From assembly GCA_007135935.1 (NCBI GenBank), contig SLIA01000322.1:1-35404 (forward strand): a DNA stretch of 35,404 nucleotides, written 5' to 3'. A program made the translations under genes and the position numbers. The DNA comes from Wenzhouxiangella sp. (GTDB taxonomy: Bacteria > Pseudomonadota > Gammaproteobacteria > Xanthomonadales > Wenzhouxiangellaceae). Shown here in pieces: positions 9,920-18,425 of this stretch; positions within the stretch are counted from its first letter, which is position 1, and the number at the start of each line of letters is the position of its first letter. The notes under the pieces are model-generated. The model was given only the letters and a program-made list of their open reading frames with translations. It did no database searches and was not told the DNA's origin.

Positions 9920-10699
9920 ATGCGGGATGTCGATAGCTACCATGACATTTTTGCCGCGCGCGGTAAGCAATATCATCGTGCCATGCGGGAATGGCCTGAG
10001 GCACGTCGTGAGGAACTTGAGCTGTTGCCGCAATGGCTGAACCTTGGCGACGGTGAAGTCCTGGTCGACGCCCCGGCCGGCGGCGGTTACCTGGCCCGGC
10101 ATCTGTCACCGGGCGTTCGCTACATTGCCGTCGACCCGGTCGAAGAATTCTATCGATGCTGTCCCGGGGACGAAGGTCGCGATCGTTTTCATTGCTCGCT
10201 TGATGCCATTTCCTTGCCCGACGACACGGTTGACGCAGTGGTCAGTCTGGCCGGCCTGCATCATGAAGCGGATCCGGCGGCCATTTTCGCCGAGTTCTTC
10301 CGTGTCCTCCGTCCAGGGGGGCGCCTGGGATTGGCCGAGGTGGCTGCAGACAGCGCGCCGGCCCGGTTTCTCAATGGCTTTGTCGATGCTCACAGCAGCC
10401 TGGGTCATGACGGGCATTTCTTCGACGAGCGGGTGATCGGCTTGCTGGAAACTGTCGGTCTGGTCGATGTCTCCCTGGACAGCGTCCCGCTGGAATGGCG
10501 GTTTGCCGACCTGGCGGGGATGGCGACTTTTGCCAGGGCTCTGTTCGGCATGGATCGGGCCGGCAACGAACAGATCATCGATGGTGTCGAGCGAATACTG
10601 GGGACGAGAACGCTCAGCGATGGTGGTGTTGCCATGCACTGGGAATTGCTGGTCGTCACCGCCAGTAAACCCGATCCACTCATTGGGCGCATGGCTTGA
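9920..10699 (+). CDS. Class I SAM-dependent methyltransferase
   Basis: A 259-residue Rossmann-fold methyltransferase of unknown substrate. Motif I is VLVDAPAGGGYLARHL, with an acidic residue at the end of strand 2 (YIAVDPVEEFY). The post-motif region VDAVVSLAGLHHEADPAAIF and the typical FRVLRPGGRLGLAEV place it in the Methyltransf_11 (UbiE/small-molecule) style. The C-terminal part (FFDERVIGLLETVGLVDVSL) resembles enzymes acting on small molecules or lipids. It begins 65 bases after lysS with its own GGAGG site six bases before the ATG. There is no signal peptide. The neighbours do not reveal the substrate. Confidence 0.85.
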   Translation: MRDVDSYHDIFAARGKQYHRAMREWPEARREELELLPQWLNLGDGEVLVDAPAGGGYLARHLSPGVRYIAVDPVEEFYRCCPGDEGRDRFHCSLDAISLPDDTVDAVVSLAGLHHEADPAAIFAEFFRVLRPGGRLGLAEVAADSAPARFLNGFVDAHSSLGHDGHFFDERVIGLLETVGLVDVSLDSVPLEWRFADLAGMATFARALFGMDRAGNEQIIDGVERILGTRTLSDGGVAMHWELLVVTASKPDPLIGRMA

Positions 10700-10935
10700 A
10701 CGAAGGCGCATGCTCCCGACACTTCGTTTGCAAGGGTTTGACATAACCCGGATATCGCATGGATTTCCGGTGCAGGACCGTATCTCTGTCCGGTTACAGC
10801 AGCACTTCCGGGCTTCCGCATCCAGAAAATCGTGCAGTATCCGGGATAATCCGACGATGCGCCATGTGTGTGCCACCGGACAGGAGGAGCGCTGATCCCT
10901 GCCATGTTCACGCTGACTCTGGCAGAATTGCCGGC

Positions 10936-11484
10936 ATGAAAGCGTGGATGTTGACGGTGGCCGTGCTGGCACTCATGCTGTCGGGAATGAGTGTTTCACA
11001 TGCCGGCCTGAATCTCGTCGATCAAGTCGACCTGGAGCGTTACCAGGGTCGCTGGTACGAAATCGCGCGCCTGCCCAATCGTTTCCAGCGCCAGTGCGAA
11101 TCGAATGTGACTGCCCACTATCGCCTGCGCGATGATGGCCGTGTCGAGGTGACCAATCGTTGTCGTCGCGAAGACGGCAGTCAGGTCGAGGCCGGCGGCG
11201 TGGCCAGGCGGGCCGACCCGGAAGGTCCCGAGGCCGCCCTGGAAGTTCGCTTTGCCCCGCGCTGGATGTCGTTTCTGCCGTTCGTTTGGGGGGACTACCG
11301 CATCCTGGCGCTGGGTGCCGACTACGATGACGCGCTGGTCGGCAGCGATAACCGGCGTTACCTCTGGGTATTGTCTCGCTCACCCGAACTTTCCGAAACC
11401 CGCCTCGAAGCCTTGCTGAAAACGGCCCGTGAACAGGGCTTCGAACTCGATGAGCTGATTTACACACGCCATGAAGCCGATTGA
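10936..11484 (+). CDS. blc: Bacterial lipocalin (Blc-like), exported
   Basis: A 182-residue lipocalin: a beta-barrel carrier for lipids or hydrophobic ligands in the cell envelope. The family signature RYQGRWYEIARLPNRFQRQC follows the signal peptide, with later conserved blocks LRDDGRVEVTNRC, WGDYRILALGADYDDALVG and RRYLWVLSRSPELS. The signal sequence MKAWMLTVAVLALMLSGMSVSHA ends in a signal-peptidase-I type site with no lipobox cysteine, so unlike E. coli Blc it is predicted to be soluble in the periplasm rather than an outer-membrane lipoprotein. The SD before the ATG is weak. A tiny frame ending exactly at the start (10904-10939) may matter. The 3' end overlaps the next gene by 14 bases. 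Confidence 0.88.
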   Translation: MKAWMLTVAVLALMLSGMSVSHAGLNLVDQVDLERYQGRWYEIARLPNRFQRQCESNVTAHYRLRDDGRVEVTNRCRREDGSQVEAGGVARRADPEGPEAALEVRFAPRWMSFLPFVWGDYRILALGADYDDALVGSDNRRYLWVLSRSPELSETRLEALLKTAREQGFELDELIYTRHEAD

Positions 11485-12451
11485 CGTCATCGTCGTTGGC
11501 GCTGGCTGGGCCGGTCTGACTGCCGCCAGTCATCTTGCTTCGCGCGGATTGTCCGTCACGGTGCTGGACAAGGCGCGTGGTCCGGGTGGCCGCAGTTCGA
11601 CCCGCCGTGAAGGCGAGTTTTCTTTCGATCACGGTGCTCAGTATTTCACCGCGCGCAGTGAGGCCTTCCGTCGTCGGGTGGAGGCCTGGGAGGCGGCGGG
11701 TCTGGTGGCCCAGTGGCAGCCCAGGCTGCGGGTGTTCGGGCCGCGACCACAGGCTGGTGACGGGGCGCCGGTTCGTCGCCTCGTCGCGATTCCCGGCATG
11801 AACGGTCTGCTCAGACGTTTCGCCGAAGGGCTGGATTGCCGGTATGCCAGGCGTGTCGACCGCATTCGCTTCGATGGAAGCTGGCAGCTTGAACTTGAAG
11901 ATGGCAGCAGACTTGAGTCAACGGCGGTGCTGTTGACCGCACCCCCGCAGCAGGCCGTGGCCATGCTGGGAACGAACCATCCCCTGCATGCCCGATTGGA
12001 CGGGGTGGCGATGCATCCGTGCTGGGCGCTCATGCTGGGTTTCGACAAGCCCGTTCAGACCGACTTCGATGCCGCATTCGTCAACCGGGATGGGCTGGCC
12101 TGGGTCGCTCGCAACACCAGCAAGCCGCAGCGAGGTTCGGCCGAGAGCTGGGTGGTTCATGCGGGTGCAGACTGGTCCGGCAAGCGGCTCGAGTCGCCGC
12201 CCGGGACGGTTGCTGCCTCCATGCTCGACCAGCTTCGACAACTCGACCCCGCCTTTTCCGACGAGCCAGTGTTGCAGCGCGCCCACCGCTGGCGTTATGC
12301 GCTGGCCGATCTGCCGATGAACTCCGGGTGTCTGCTTGATGGTGAAACGCGGCTGGCCGTGGCTGGCGACTGGTGCAGTGGCAGCCGCATCGAGGGCGCC
12401 TGGAGCAGCGGTGTGGCCGCGGCGCGACGGCTCGAAGCCCTGCTGCAATAA
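11471..12451 (+). CDS. FAD/NAD(P)-dependent oxidoreductase, renalase/amine-oxidase-like
   Basis: A 326-residue flavoprotein with an N-terminal dinucleotide fold (VIVVGAGWAGLTAASHLASRG, acidic end at VLDKARGPGGRSSTRR), then FDHGAQYFTAR, a hallmark of the renalase-like group in the FAD amine-oxidase superfamily. The C-terminal FAD-binding motif VAGDWCSGSRIEGAWSSGVAAA is intact. The substrate is unknown; proteins of this group are often annotated only as NAD/FAD-dependent oxidoreductase. There is no signal peptide, so it is cytoplasmic. The ATG at 11471 lies inside the lipocalin gene (14-base overlap) and has no clear SD, so translation probably depends on the upstream gene. Confidence 0.85.
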   Translation: MKPIDVIVVGAGWAGLTAASHLASRGLSVTVLDKARGPGGRSSTRREGEFSFDHGAQYFTARSEAFRRRVEAWEAAGLVAQWQPRLRVFGPRPQAGDGAPVRRLVAIPGMNGLLRRFAEGLDCRYARRVDRIRFDGSWQLELEDGSRLESTAVLLTAPPQQAVAMLGTNHPLHARLDGVAMHPCWALMLGFDKPVQTDFDAAFVNRDGLAWVARNTSKPQRGSAESWVVHAGADWSGKRLESPPGTVAASMLDQLRQLDPAFSDEPVLQRAHRWRYALADLPMNSGCLLDGETRLAVAGDWCSGSRIEGAWSSGVAAARRLEALLQ

Positions 12452-12630
12452 CGACATGCGGGTTCTTCGTCTTTGACCCGGCAATTTTCCGCCTTGCGAC
12501 AAACGTGAAAACCGGCTGTGTTAGCATCCGTTGCCGAATGAGGGTAAATGTGGTCCCGGGATGTCCAGACAGGGGGCGGGCTGCAGAATAACCAACAACA
12601 AACCGCCAATCTGTCATCAGGGACTGAAAT

Positions 12631-15600
12631 ATGAAAGCAACCAGGATTCTGGCGCTTGTCGCGTCATTGTTTGTCGCCGTTCCGGCAATTGCCCTGCAAC
12701 CTCCCGCGCATCGCGACCTGCACGATTTCGAGTATCGCCACACCGAACTGTGGTGGTCGAGTGTGTATCGGTCACTCGACCAGTTGCCCATGGAGTGGAG
12801 TCGGTCGGCCAGGGCCGATCTCGATATCCTGGGTGTGCATCACGAGAGGGCGTTTCTGGACCCACGCACCGGGCGCTGGGGCACACTGATCATCACTCGT
12901 CCCATGATTCCCGGTACGGGCGTGGGCAACGATCTGCGCTGGTCTGATTTCGATGTGCCGGCACCGCGGGATCATTACCAGTTGATGGATGCGGCCAGTA
13001 CCGCCTTTCTGAATTTTCTGGCCGAGCACGAGAACGAGCTGGGGTTCGCGACAGATGAAATGAACGCACCGCGCATGCAGGTGCACGGGGATGAGCGCAT
13101 CCAGGTATACATCGGTCGTTCGGTCGACGGCGTACCGGTGCGCGACAGTTACATCACCGCCAACATCAACAGTGGCAACCTGATCCTGATGGGGCAGCGC
13201 AACTGGGGCGACATGCGGGTCGATACACGGCCGTCGCTGAGCGAGACAGACGCCGAGTCGGCACTGTTGTCGCACTTGCACGGCCTCCAGCCGGACCGTT
13301 ATCGTGCAGCCCCGAAGCTGAAGCTGATTCCGGTGTCCGACGAGCCCGATCACAAACGGGTCGGGGAGCTGGGAGAGGGCCTTTCCTACCGGCTGGTATG
13401 GGTGCTGACGCCATTGTTCAGAGATGACATCGGCACCTGGGAGGCACTCATCGATGCACACGACGGTGAGCTGCTGGCCTTCGAAGACACCAATCATTAC
13501 CATTCCGACGAGCCAGCCCATGCCGGACATGGCGCCACGCACGGTATCGGCGACGGTGCTCCTTCACGTGGCGTCATTGGGGGGGTGTTCCCGGTTTCGA
13601 ATGACGGTCAGGCGCCTGATGGCGTGGAACTGGGGCAGCAACCCATGCCGTTTGCCGATGTCAGCCTGGATGGCTCACCAATCGGTTTCACCTCGACCGG
13701 GGGCAATGCACCGACTTCCGGCTCGGGCACGCTGACAACAAGCCTGTCTGGCCAGTTTGCCACCATCAACGACAATTGCGGCACACTTGATGAGTCAACC
13801 TCGTCCGGCGACCTGGACATGGGTCAGGACGCGGGAACCGACTGCGCTGTTCCTCCGGGCAGCTCTTCGGGCAATACCAGTTCCTCGCGCACGACCTACT
13901 ATGGTCTCAACCGCATCATCGAGCAGGCGCAGGGTTACCTGCCGGCCAACAACTGGTTGGGCAACCAGTTGACTTCCAATATGAACCTCAACCAGAGCTG
14001 CAATGCTTTCTGGAACGGTACGGTCAATTTCTATACCTCAGGCAGCGGTTGCGCCAATACCGGCGAGGTCATGGCCGTGGTGCATCACGAGTGGGGCCAC
14101 GGCATGGACGCCAACTCGGTCAATCCCGGTATTTCTCGACCGGGCGAGGGCATCGCCGATATCTATGCCCAGAACATGCTCAACGATTCTTGTGTCGGTC
14201 GCAATTTCCGACCGGGCGTCACCTGCGATGGCTTTGGCGATGCCTGCCTGGAGTGCACCGGAGTTCGAGAGTCGGACTGGGCGTTGCAGCAAAGCGGGAA
14301 CCCGCATGATGTTGCCTGGGTGCAGTCAGCCTGCACAGGCACGGGTAACACGCCCTGTGGGACCAGCACCCACTGCGAGGGCTCGATCGTGGCCGAAGCG
14401 CTGTGGGACCTGGTTCACCGCGACCTGCAGGGCTTCGAAGGCTCGCCGTTTGATTACGACCTCAATACCGCGCTGGAGCTGGGCACGCGCCTGACCTATG
14501 AGGGTGCCGGCGCGGTCGGCGACTGGTACCAGTGCACCACCAACAATGGTGGCTGCAACGCCGACAGCGGCTACCTGCAGTACCTGGCCGCCGATGCCGA
14601 TAACGGTAGCCTCGAGGACGGCACGCCGCATATGTCGGCCATCTTCGCTGCCTTCGATCGTCACCAGCTTGCCTGCGATACGCCAACGGTGCAGGACGCC
14701 GGATGCGAATCCGCTCCCACCGAGGCAGCGCAGAATCTCACCGTCGCGAACTTCAACGAGGGTGTGCAGCTTGACTGGGATCCGGTCGACGACGCCGCCG
14801 AATACTGGGTCTACCGCACCGAAGGTCCGATGGGCTGCGAATTCGGCAAGGCGCGGGTCGGTCAGGTCAGCGATACCAGCTTCACCGAGACTGGACTGAG
14901 AAATGATTTCGATGTCTATTACAGTGTGATTGCCGTGGATGAAAGCGGCAGTTGTTCCGGCCCGATGACGCCATGCGTGACGGCCACGCCGGAGCAGGGG
15001 CCAAGCGGCACCATAGAGGGTTCGGTCCAGCGAGGTGGAACGGGCGAGGCCCTTGCCGGTGTTCTTATCGAGGCGGTTGGTGACGAGTTCGATTTCTCCA
15101 CTGAAACCGACGAAAGCGGTCAGTACAGCCTGACTGTGCTGGAGGGCGAATACGAGGTCGTGGCCAGCCGCGCCGGTTTTGAGTCGGCTTCGGCCGGCGA
15201 TCTGATCATCGAGGAAGATGATGTCATCACGCTTGACCTGGTGCTGGACGCACCGCAGGTTGCCGCGACGCCATCCCAGCTCGAACTGATTGTTCCCGGC
15301 GGGGGCGACGGACAATCCGCGTTGATGATCGAGAATACCGGCACCCTCGATCTGGAGTGGTCGTTGGTCACCGACGAAGCGGTGGTCGCCCTTGAGTCCC
15401 GCGACAGCCATGATCCGAATCTGGACGAAGAGCTGGCCCTGGCCGATTTCAATTTGCCGGGCAGTGGAAATCACAGCGAAGTCCTGGGCGGCGGAATCGA
15501 AACGCGCGGACAAGTCGTCGGCTTCACTTTCGAAGGCAGCGTGAGCGGCATTTCGGGCACTCAAACCTGGGCTTCGGATATGGCTCTGACCGTCACCGGC

Positions 15601-16746
15601 CCGGATGGCGAGGATTTTGCCGTTGGTGGCTACCAGACCAGTAACCCGCCCTGGGATTTTGACGGTAGTGGATCGAGTGGTGACGGAACCTATGACAGCA
15701 CCCACATTGGTGAGGACATCTTTGGCGCGGATGGTGCGCTTGACGAAGGCGACTGGCTGTTCGAATTCGAACATACCTGGAATGACGCCATGGACTGGTC
15801 CGATGTCACGGTGACCCTGCACAAGGTGGCAGCGCCAGTGTGTGAGGATCCGGAAGACGTCGACTGGCTGAGCACCGATCCGGACTCGGGCACGGTCGGT
15901 CCCGGCGAAGGCGCATCGGTCACGGTGCTGGTCGATGCTTCGGGGCTTGACGAGGGCTTGTACGAGGCCTCCCTTTGCCTGCTATCGAATGCTCCCGAAA
16001 ATGAACTGGTCATCGTTCCGGTCAGCGTGGAAGTCAGCAGCGGTCCGGTGCTGGATGTTGCACCTACCGAGCTGGATTTCGGCAAGCTGGAGCCTGGCGA
16101 CCAGAACAGCCAGAACTTCACGGTAAGCAACGCCGGCGAGTCAGGTGCTGGGAGTCTCGAGCTCAGTGCCCTGGATTTGAGCGGTGTTGCCGAGTTCGAG
16201 ATCACGGGCGGCGACTGCGTCATGGGTGCGCAACTCGATTCGGGCGATGCCTGTCAGGTCGAGGTGACTTTTGCCCCGAGCGAAGCCGACAGCTTCAGTG
16301 GCAGTATCGTCGTGGCTACTACCGATGGACAGTCCGAGGCGGTCACGTTGTCCGGCCAGGGGATGCCTGATCCGGGTGTGCTCGGTGTTGACCCGTCGTC
16401 GCTGGCCTTTGGTGATGTGGCCGTGACCCGCGATGCGAGCTTGACATTCACGATCAGCAACATATCTGATGCAGGCGCCATGAGTCTCGAATTGGCCGCT
16501 CTGGATCTGAGCGGAGATGCCGATTTCGAGATCACCGGCGGGGGCTGTGCCGTGGGTGCGGAGCTCGATCCGGCTGACAGCTGCCAGGTCGAGGTGACCT
16601 TTACCCCGGGCTCTGAAGAAAGCTTCAGCGCTGAAGTGCTGGTCACCACAGCCGATGACCAGAGCCAGACCGTCGAACTCGAGGGTGAAGGCTTTGAGCT
16701 GCCCGATGACATCCTCTTTGACCGATTTGAAATTCTGGGGGAGTGA
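12631..16746 (+). CDS. Secreted M36/fungalysin-like metallopeptidase with multi-domain C-terminal half
   Basis: A 1371-residue exported zinc peptidase. The signal peptide MKATRILALVASLFVAVPAIA is followed by a propeptide region (VQVYIGRSVDGVPVRDSYI-like, about 115-270), then the catalytic domain. HEWGH at 486-490 gives two zinc ligands and the general base. GEGIADIYA supplies the third ligand E506, matching the thermolysin/fungalysin gluzincin pattern, though the 16-residue spacing is short. Many cysteines in 540-690 suggest disulfides. The C-terminal half has a fibronectin-III-like domain (~695-790), a carboxypeptidase-regulatory-like domain (~792-873), a BACON-like fold split by a P-domain-like insert (~875-1138), and two choice-of-anchor-D/HYDIN-like repeats (~1140-1248 and ~1249-1360). 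The tail is DDILFDRFEILGE. It is monocistronic, with AGGGA before the ATG. The substrate is probably extracellular protein. Confidence 0.88.
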   Translation: MKATRILALVASLFVAVPAIALQPPAHRDLHDFEYRHTELWWSSVYRSLDQLPMEWSRSARADLDILGVHHERAFLDPRTGRWGTLIITRPMIPGTGVGNDLRWSDFDVPAPRDHYQLMDAASTAFLNFLAEHENELGFATDEMNAPRMQVHGDERIQVYIGRSVDGVPVRDSYITANINSGNLILMGQRNWGDMRVDTRPSLSETDAESALLSHLHGLQPDRYRAAPKLKLIPVSDEPDHKRVGELGEGLSYRLVWVLTPLFRDDIGTWEALIDAHDGELLAFEDTNHYHSDEPAHAGHGATHGIGDGAPSRGVIGGVFPVSNDGQAPDGVELGQQPMPFADVSLDGSPIGFTSTGGNAPTSGSGTLTTSLSGQFATINDNCGTLDESTSSGDLDMGQDAGTDCAVPPGSSSGNTSSSRTTYYGLNRIIEQAQGYLPANNWLGNQLTSNMNLNQSCNAFWNGTVNFYTSGSGCANTGEVMAVVHHEWGHGMDANSVNPGISRPGEGIADIYAQNMLNDSCVGRNFRPGVTCDGFGDACLECTGVRESDWALQQSGNPHDVAWVQSACTGTGNTPCGTSTHCEGSIVAEALWDLVHRDLQGFEGSPFDYDLNTALELGTRLTYEGAGAVGDWYQCTTNNGGCNADSGYLQYLAADADNGSLEDGTPHMSAIFAAFDRHQLACDTPTVQDAGCESAPTEAAQNLTVANFNEGVQLDWDPVDDAAEYWVYRTEGPMGCEFGKARVGQVSDTSFTETGLRNDFDVYYSVIAVDESGSCSGPMTPCVTATPEQGPSGTIEGSVQRGGTGEALAGVLIEAVGDEFDFSTETDESGQYSLTVLEGEYEVVASRAGFESASAGDLIIEEDDVITLDLVLDAPQVAATPSQLELIVPGGGDGQSALMIENTGTLDLEWSLVTDEAVVALESRDSHDPNLDEELALADFNLPGSGNHSEVLGGGIETRGQVVGFTFEGSVSGISGTQTWASDMALTVTGPDGEDFAVGGYQTSNPPWDFDGSGSSGDGTYDSTHIGEDIFGADGALDEGDWLFEFEHTWNDAMDWSDVTVTLHKVAAPVCEDPEDVDWLSTDPDSGTVGPGEGASVTVLVDASGLDEGLYEASLCLLSNAPENELVIVPVSVEVSSGPVLDVAPTELDFGKLEPGDQNSQNFTVSNAGESGAGSLELSALDLSGVAEFEITGGDCVMGAQLDSGDACQVEVTFAPSEADSFSGSIVVATTDGQSEAVTLSGQGMPDPGVLGVDPSSLAFGDVAVTRDASLTFTISNISDAGAMSLELAALDLSGDADFEITGGGCAVGAELDPADSCQVEVTFTPGSEESFSAEVLVTTADDQSQTVELEGEGFELPDDILFDRFEILGE

Positions 16747-16787
16747 TTGCCGGCAGTGACAACCCGGCAGGATGAAAACAGCTCGAA

Positions 16788-16819
16788 CAGGAAGGCCGCC
16801 TGCAGGGGCGGCTTTCCTG
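16788..16819 (+). terminator. Strong hairpin downstream of the M36 peptidase
   Basis: A 13-bp stem (16788-16800 with 16807-16819, one G-T wobble) closed by a six-base loop TGCAGG, starting 41 bases after the stop. No T-run follows, so it is terminator-like by strength and position only. It may serve both strands, because lpxH converges from the right. Confidence 0.55.
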
Positions 16820-17020
16820 TCCGGGGTCGGTCAGATCAACAGTAAAACCCGTCTGTATTCCCGGCGCGCTGCAATCGGGCCGGGCACTCATCGTAGCGGA
16901 TGCGCCGAGTCGGTATGCCGTCGGCCGGTTTCAGCCAGGGTTTCAGCCCAATCGGGCGCGACGTTTGCATCCGCAGGACCTGCCGACGTCCGGTGATGGA
17001 CGGGGGGAACAAGAGGGGAT
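16820..17020. other. Intergenic region downstream of lpxH, no gene seen
   Basis: About 200 bases between the hairpin and the lpxH stop. It contains a duplicated GTTTCAGCC pair (16928-16948 area) and an 8-bp inverted repeat GCGGATGC/GCATCCGC (16896-16903 with 16967-16974) enclosing 63 bases. Short frames here look like chance open frames in GC-rich DNA. No gene is supported. Confidence 0.5.
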
Positions 17021-17812
17021 TCAGTTGGCCAGTGGGGCGGCCGTTTCGTGCAGTCTGAGCTCGATGCGGCCGGCGGCGTCGCGGGCGATGGTCATCATTG
17101 CGATGCCGCTGTCGTCGATGCGAACGGCGCTGCCTTCCTCGTGCCAGTCGCCCAGGACGATGCGCTGACAATGACGATGATCGATCTCGATGTCGTGAAT
17201 GGCCCGGCGGTGGGTGTGACCATGAATGATGCGTCGGACATGGTGTTCACGAAAGCAGCTGGACACTGCATCGTCGTTGACGTCCATGATCATCTGGCCA
17301 GTTCGGCCGGTATGCCACCTGCTGCGCCAGCGCGCAAGCTTTGCCAGTGATTTCCTGAACCATACGGGGTAGGAGAGCACGCGCCGCTGCCAGGCGGGAT
17401 TGCGAGCCTTGCGGCGAAAGCGCTGGTAGGCCACGTCATCCGTGCATAGCGTGTCGCCATGCATCAGGAGGGCGTCGATGTCGTATTCCTGCAGACGCGT
17501 GGGCTCTTCCACTGCCCGCATGCCGGACAGCCGACAGTAGTCGTCGCCGATCAGGAAGTCCCGGTTGCCACAGATGAACTGGATTTCGGTTCCCTGATCG
17601 CCAAGCCGGGACAGTGACTCGGCAATCTCGCGTTCCATCGTCCCGATGCCGTCGTCGCCGATCCAGGCTTCGAACAGGTCGCCCAGAATGTAAAGTGCCC
17701 GGGCCCCACGCGCCGGTCCGTCAAGAAAATCGACGAACAGGCGGGTGGTTTCCGGGCGCTCCGGATCCAGGTGCAGATCCGAAATCAGGTAGACGGGCAG
17801 TGCGTTGCTCAG
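17021..17812 (-). CDS. lpxH: UDP-2,3-diacylglucosamine hydrolase LpxH (probable CTG start)
   Basis: Cleaves UDP-2,3-diacylglucosamine to lipid X in lipid A synthesis at the inner membrane surface. The metallophosphoesterase ligands are all present when read from 17812: D12 and H14 (ISDLHL), D45 ([13 protein letters not shown]), N83 (CGNRD), H118 (LMHGDT), H197 and H199 (IIHGHTHR), matching E. coli positions within a few residues. No ATG, GTG or TTG exists between the upstream in-frame TGA and this conserved start; the first ATG (17638, residue 59) would remove three metal ligands. The only start giving a normal N terminus is CTG at 17812 (M)[14 protein letters not shown], which overlaps the ppi stop as CTGA. 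The product of 263 residues has a slightly long tail. Confidence 0.9.
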   Translation of the reverse strand: MSNALPVYLISDLHLDPERPETTRLFVDFLDGPARGARALYILGDLFEAWIGDDGIGTMEREIAESLSRLGDQGTEIQFICGNRDFLIGDDYCRLSGMRAVEEPTRLQEYDIDALLMHGDTLCTDDVAYQRFRRKARNPAWQRRVLSYPVWFRKSLAKLARWRSRWHTGRTGQMIMDVNDDAVSSCFREHHVRRIIHGHTHRRAIHDIEIDHRHCQRIVLGDWHEEGSAVRIDDSGIAMMTIARDAAGRIELRLHETAAPLAN

Positions 17813-18381
17813 GGCAGTTCGACCCGTTCCAGGATGACCGGCTCTTCGGGCACGTCACGATGGACGCCGTGGGTTCCGGTGGTAACGCCGCGGATGCTGT
17901 CGACCACATCCATGCCGTCGGTGACGCGACCGAAGACGGCGTAACCCCAGGTCTGGCCGGATTGCTTGCCGCGGTGATTGAGGAAGTCGTTGTCGGACAC
18001 GTTGATGAAGAACTGTGATGTGGCCGAGTGCGGGTCGTTGGTCCGTGCCATGGCCAGAGTGCCGCGTTCGTTCTTCAGGCCGTTGTCGGCCTCGTTCTCG
18101 ATCGGGTCGCGGGTGTCCTTCTGCTCGAAGTCGGTGTCAAACCCGCCGCCCTGGATCATGAAGTTGTCGATGACACGATGAAACAGGGTGCCGTCATAGT
18201 GACCGTCACGGGCATACTGCAGGAAGTTTTCCACGCTCTTGGGCGCATCATTTTCGAACAGTTTGACGGTGATGGTGCCGTGGTTCGTGTGCAGGATCAC
18301 GTTGGGGTTCTCCGTATTTTCAGATTCATCGGCCATGACCAGCATGGGCAGGGCCAGCAGCAGTGTGGTCAGGATACGCAT
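17809..18381 (-). CDS. Periplasmic cyclophilin-type peptidyl-prolyl isomerase
   Basis: Catalyses cis-trans isomerisation of proline peptide bonds during folding. A 190-residue protein with signal peptide [17 protein letters not shown], so it is periplasmic and PpiA-like in location. Core cyclophilin motifs are [49 protein letters not shown] and [15 protein letters not shown]. The start at 18381 is preferred because AAGGAG lies 11 bases upstream; an ATG four codons earlier (18393) sits only one base from that SD. The stop overlaps the lpxH start codon. The same pairing of a cyclophilin gene with lpxH is seen in E. coli (ppiB-lpxH), which supports an operon. Confidence 0.95.
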   Translation of the reverse strand: MRILTTLLLALPMLVMADESENTENPNVILHTNHGTITVKLFENDAPKSVENFLQYARDGHYDGTLFHRVIDNFMIQGGGFDTDFEQKDTRDPIENEADNGLKNERGTLAMARTNDPHSATSQFFINVSDNDFLNHRGKQSGQTWGYAVFGRVTDGMDVVDSIRGVTTGTHGVHRDVPEEPVILERVELP

Positions 18382-18425
18382 GGTCTCTCGCATGCTCCTT
18401 GTGTGGAACGGGTTTGGGGAACCCA

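Noticed and set aside
10759-10935. Longer N terminus for the lipocalin
   Set aside because: The extension would bury a clear signal peptide that starts at 10936.
12452-12630. Promoter for the M36 peptidase gene
   Set aside because: TTGCGA and TGTTAGCAT are present, but their spacing does not fit a sigma-70 promoter, so none was called.
14326-15822. 498-codon frame antisense to the M36 peptidase gene
   Set aside because: Same shadow effect; the sense strand has a signal peptide, zinc motif and repeat domains.
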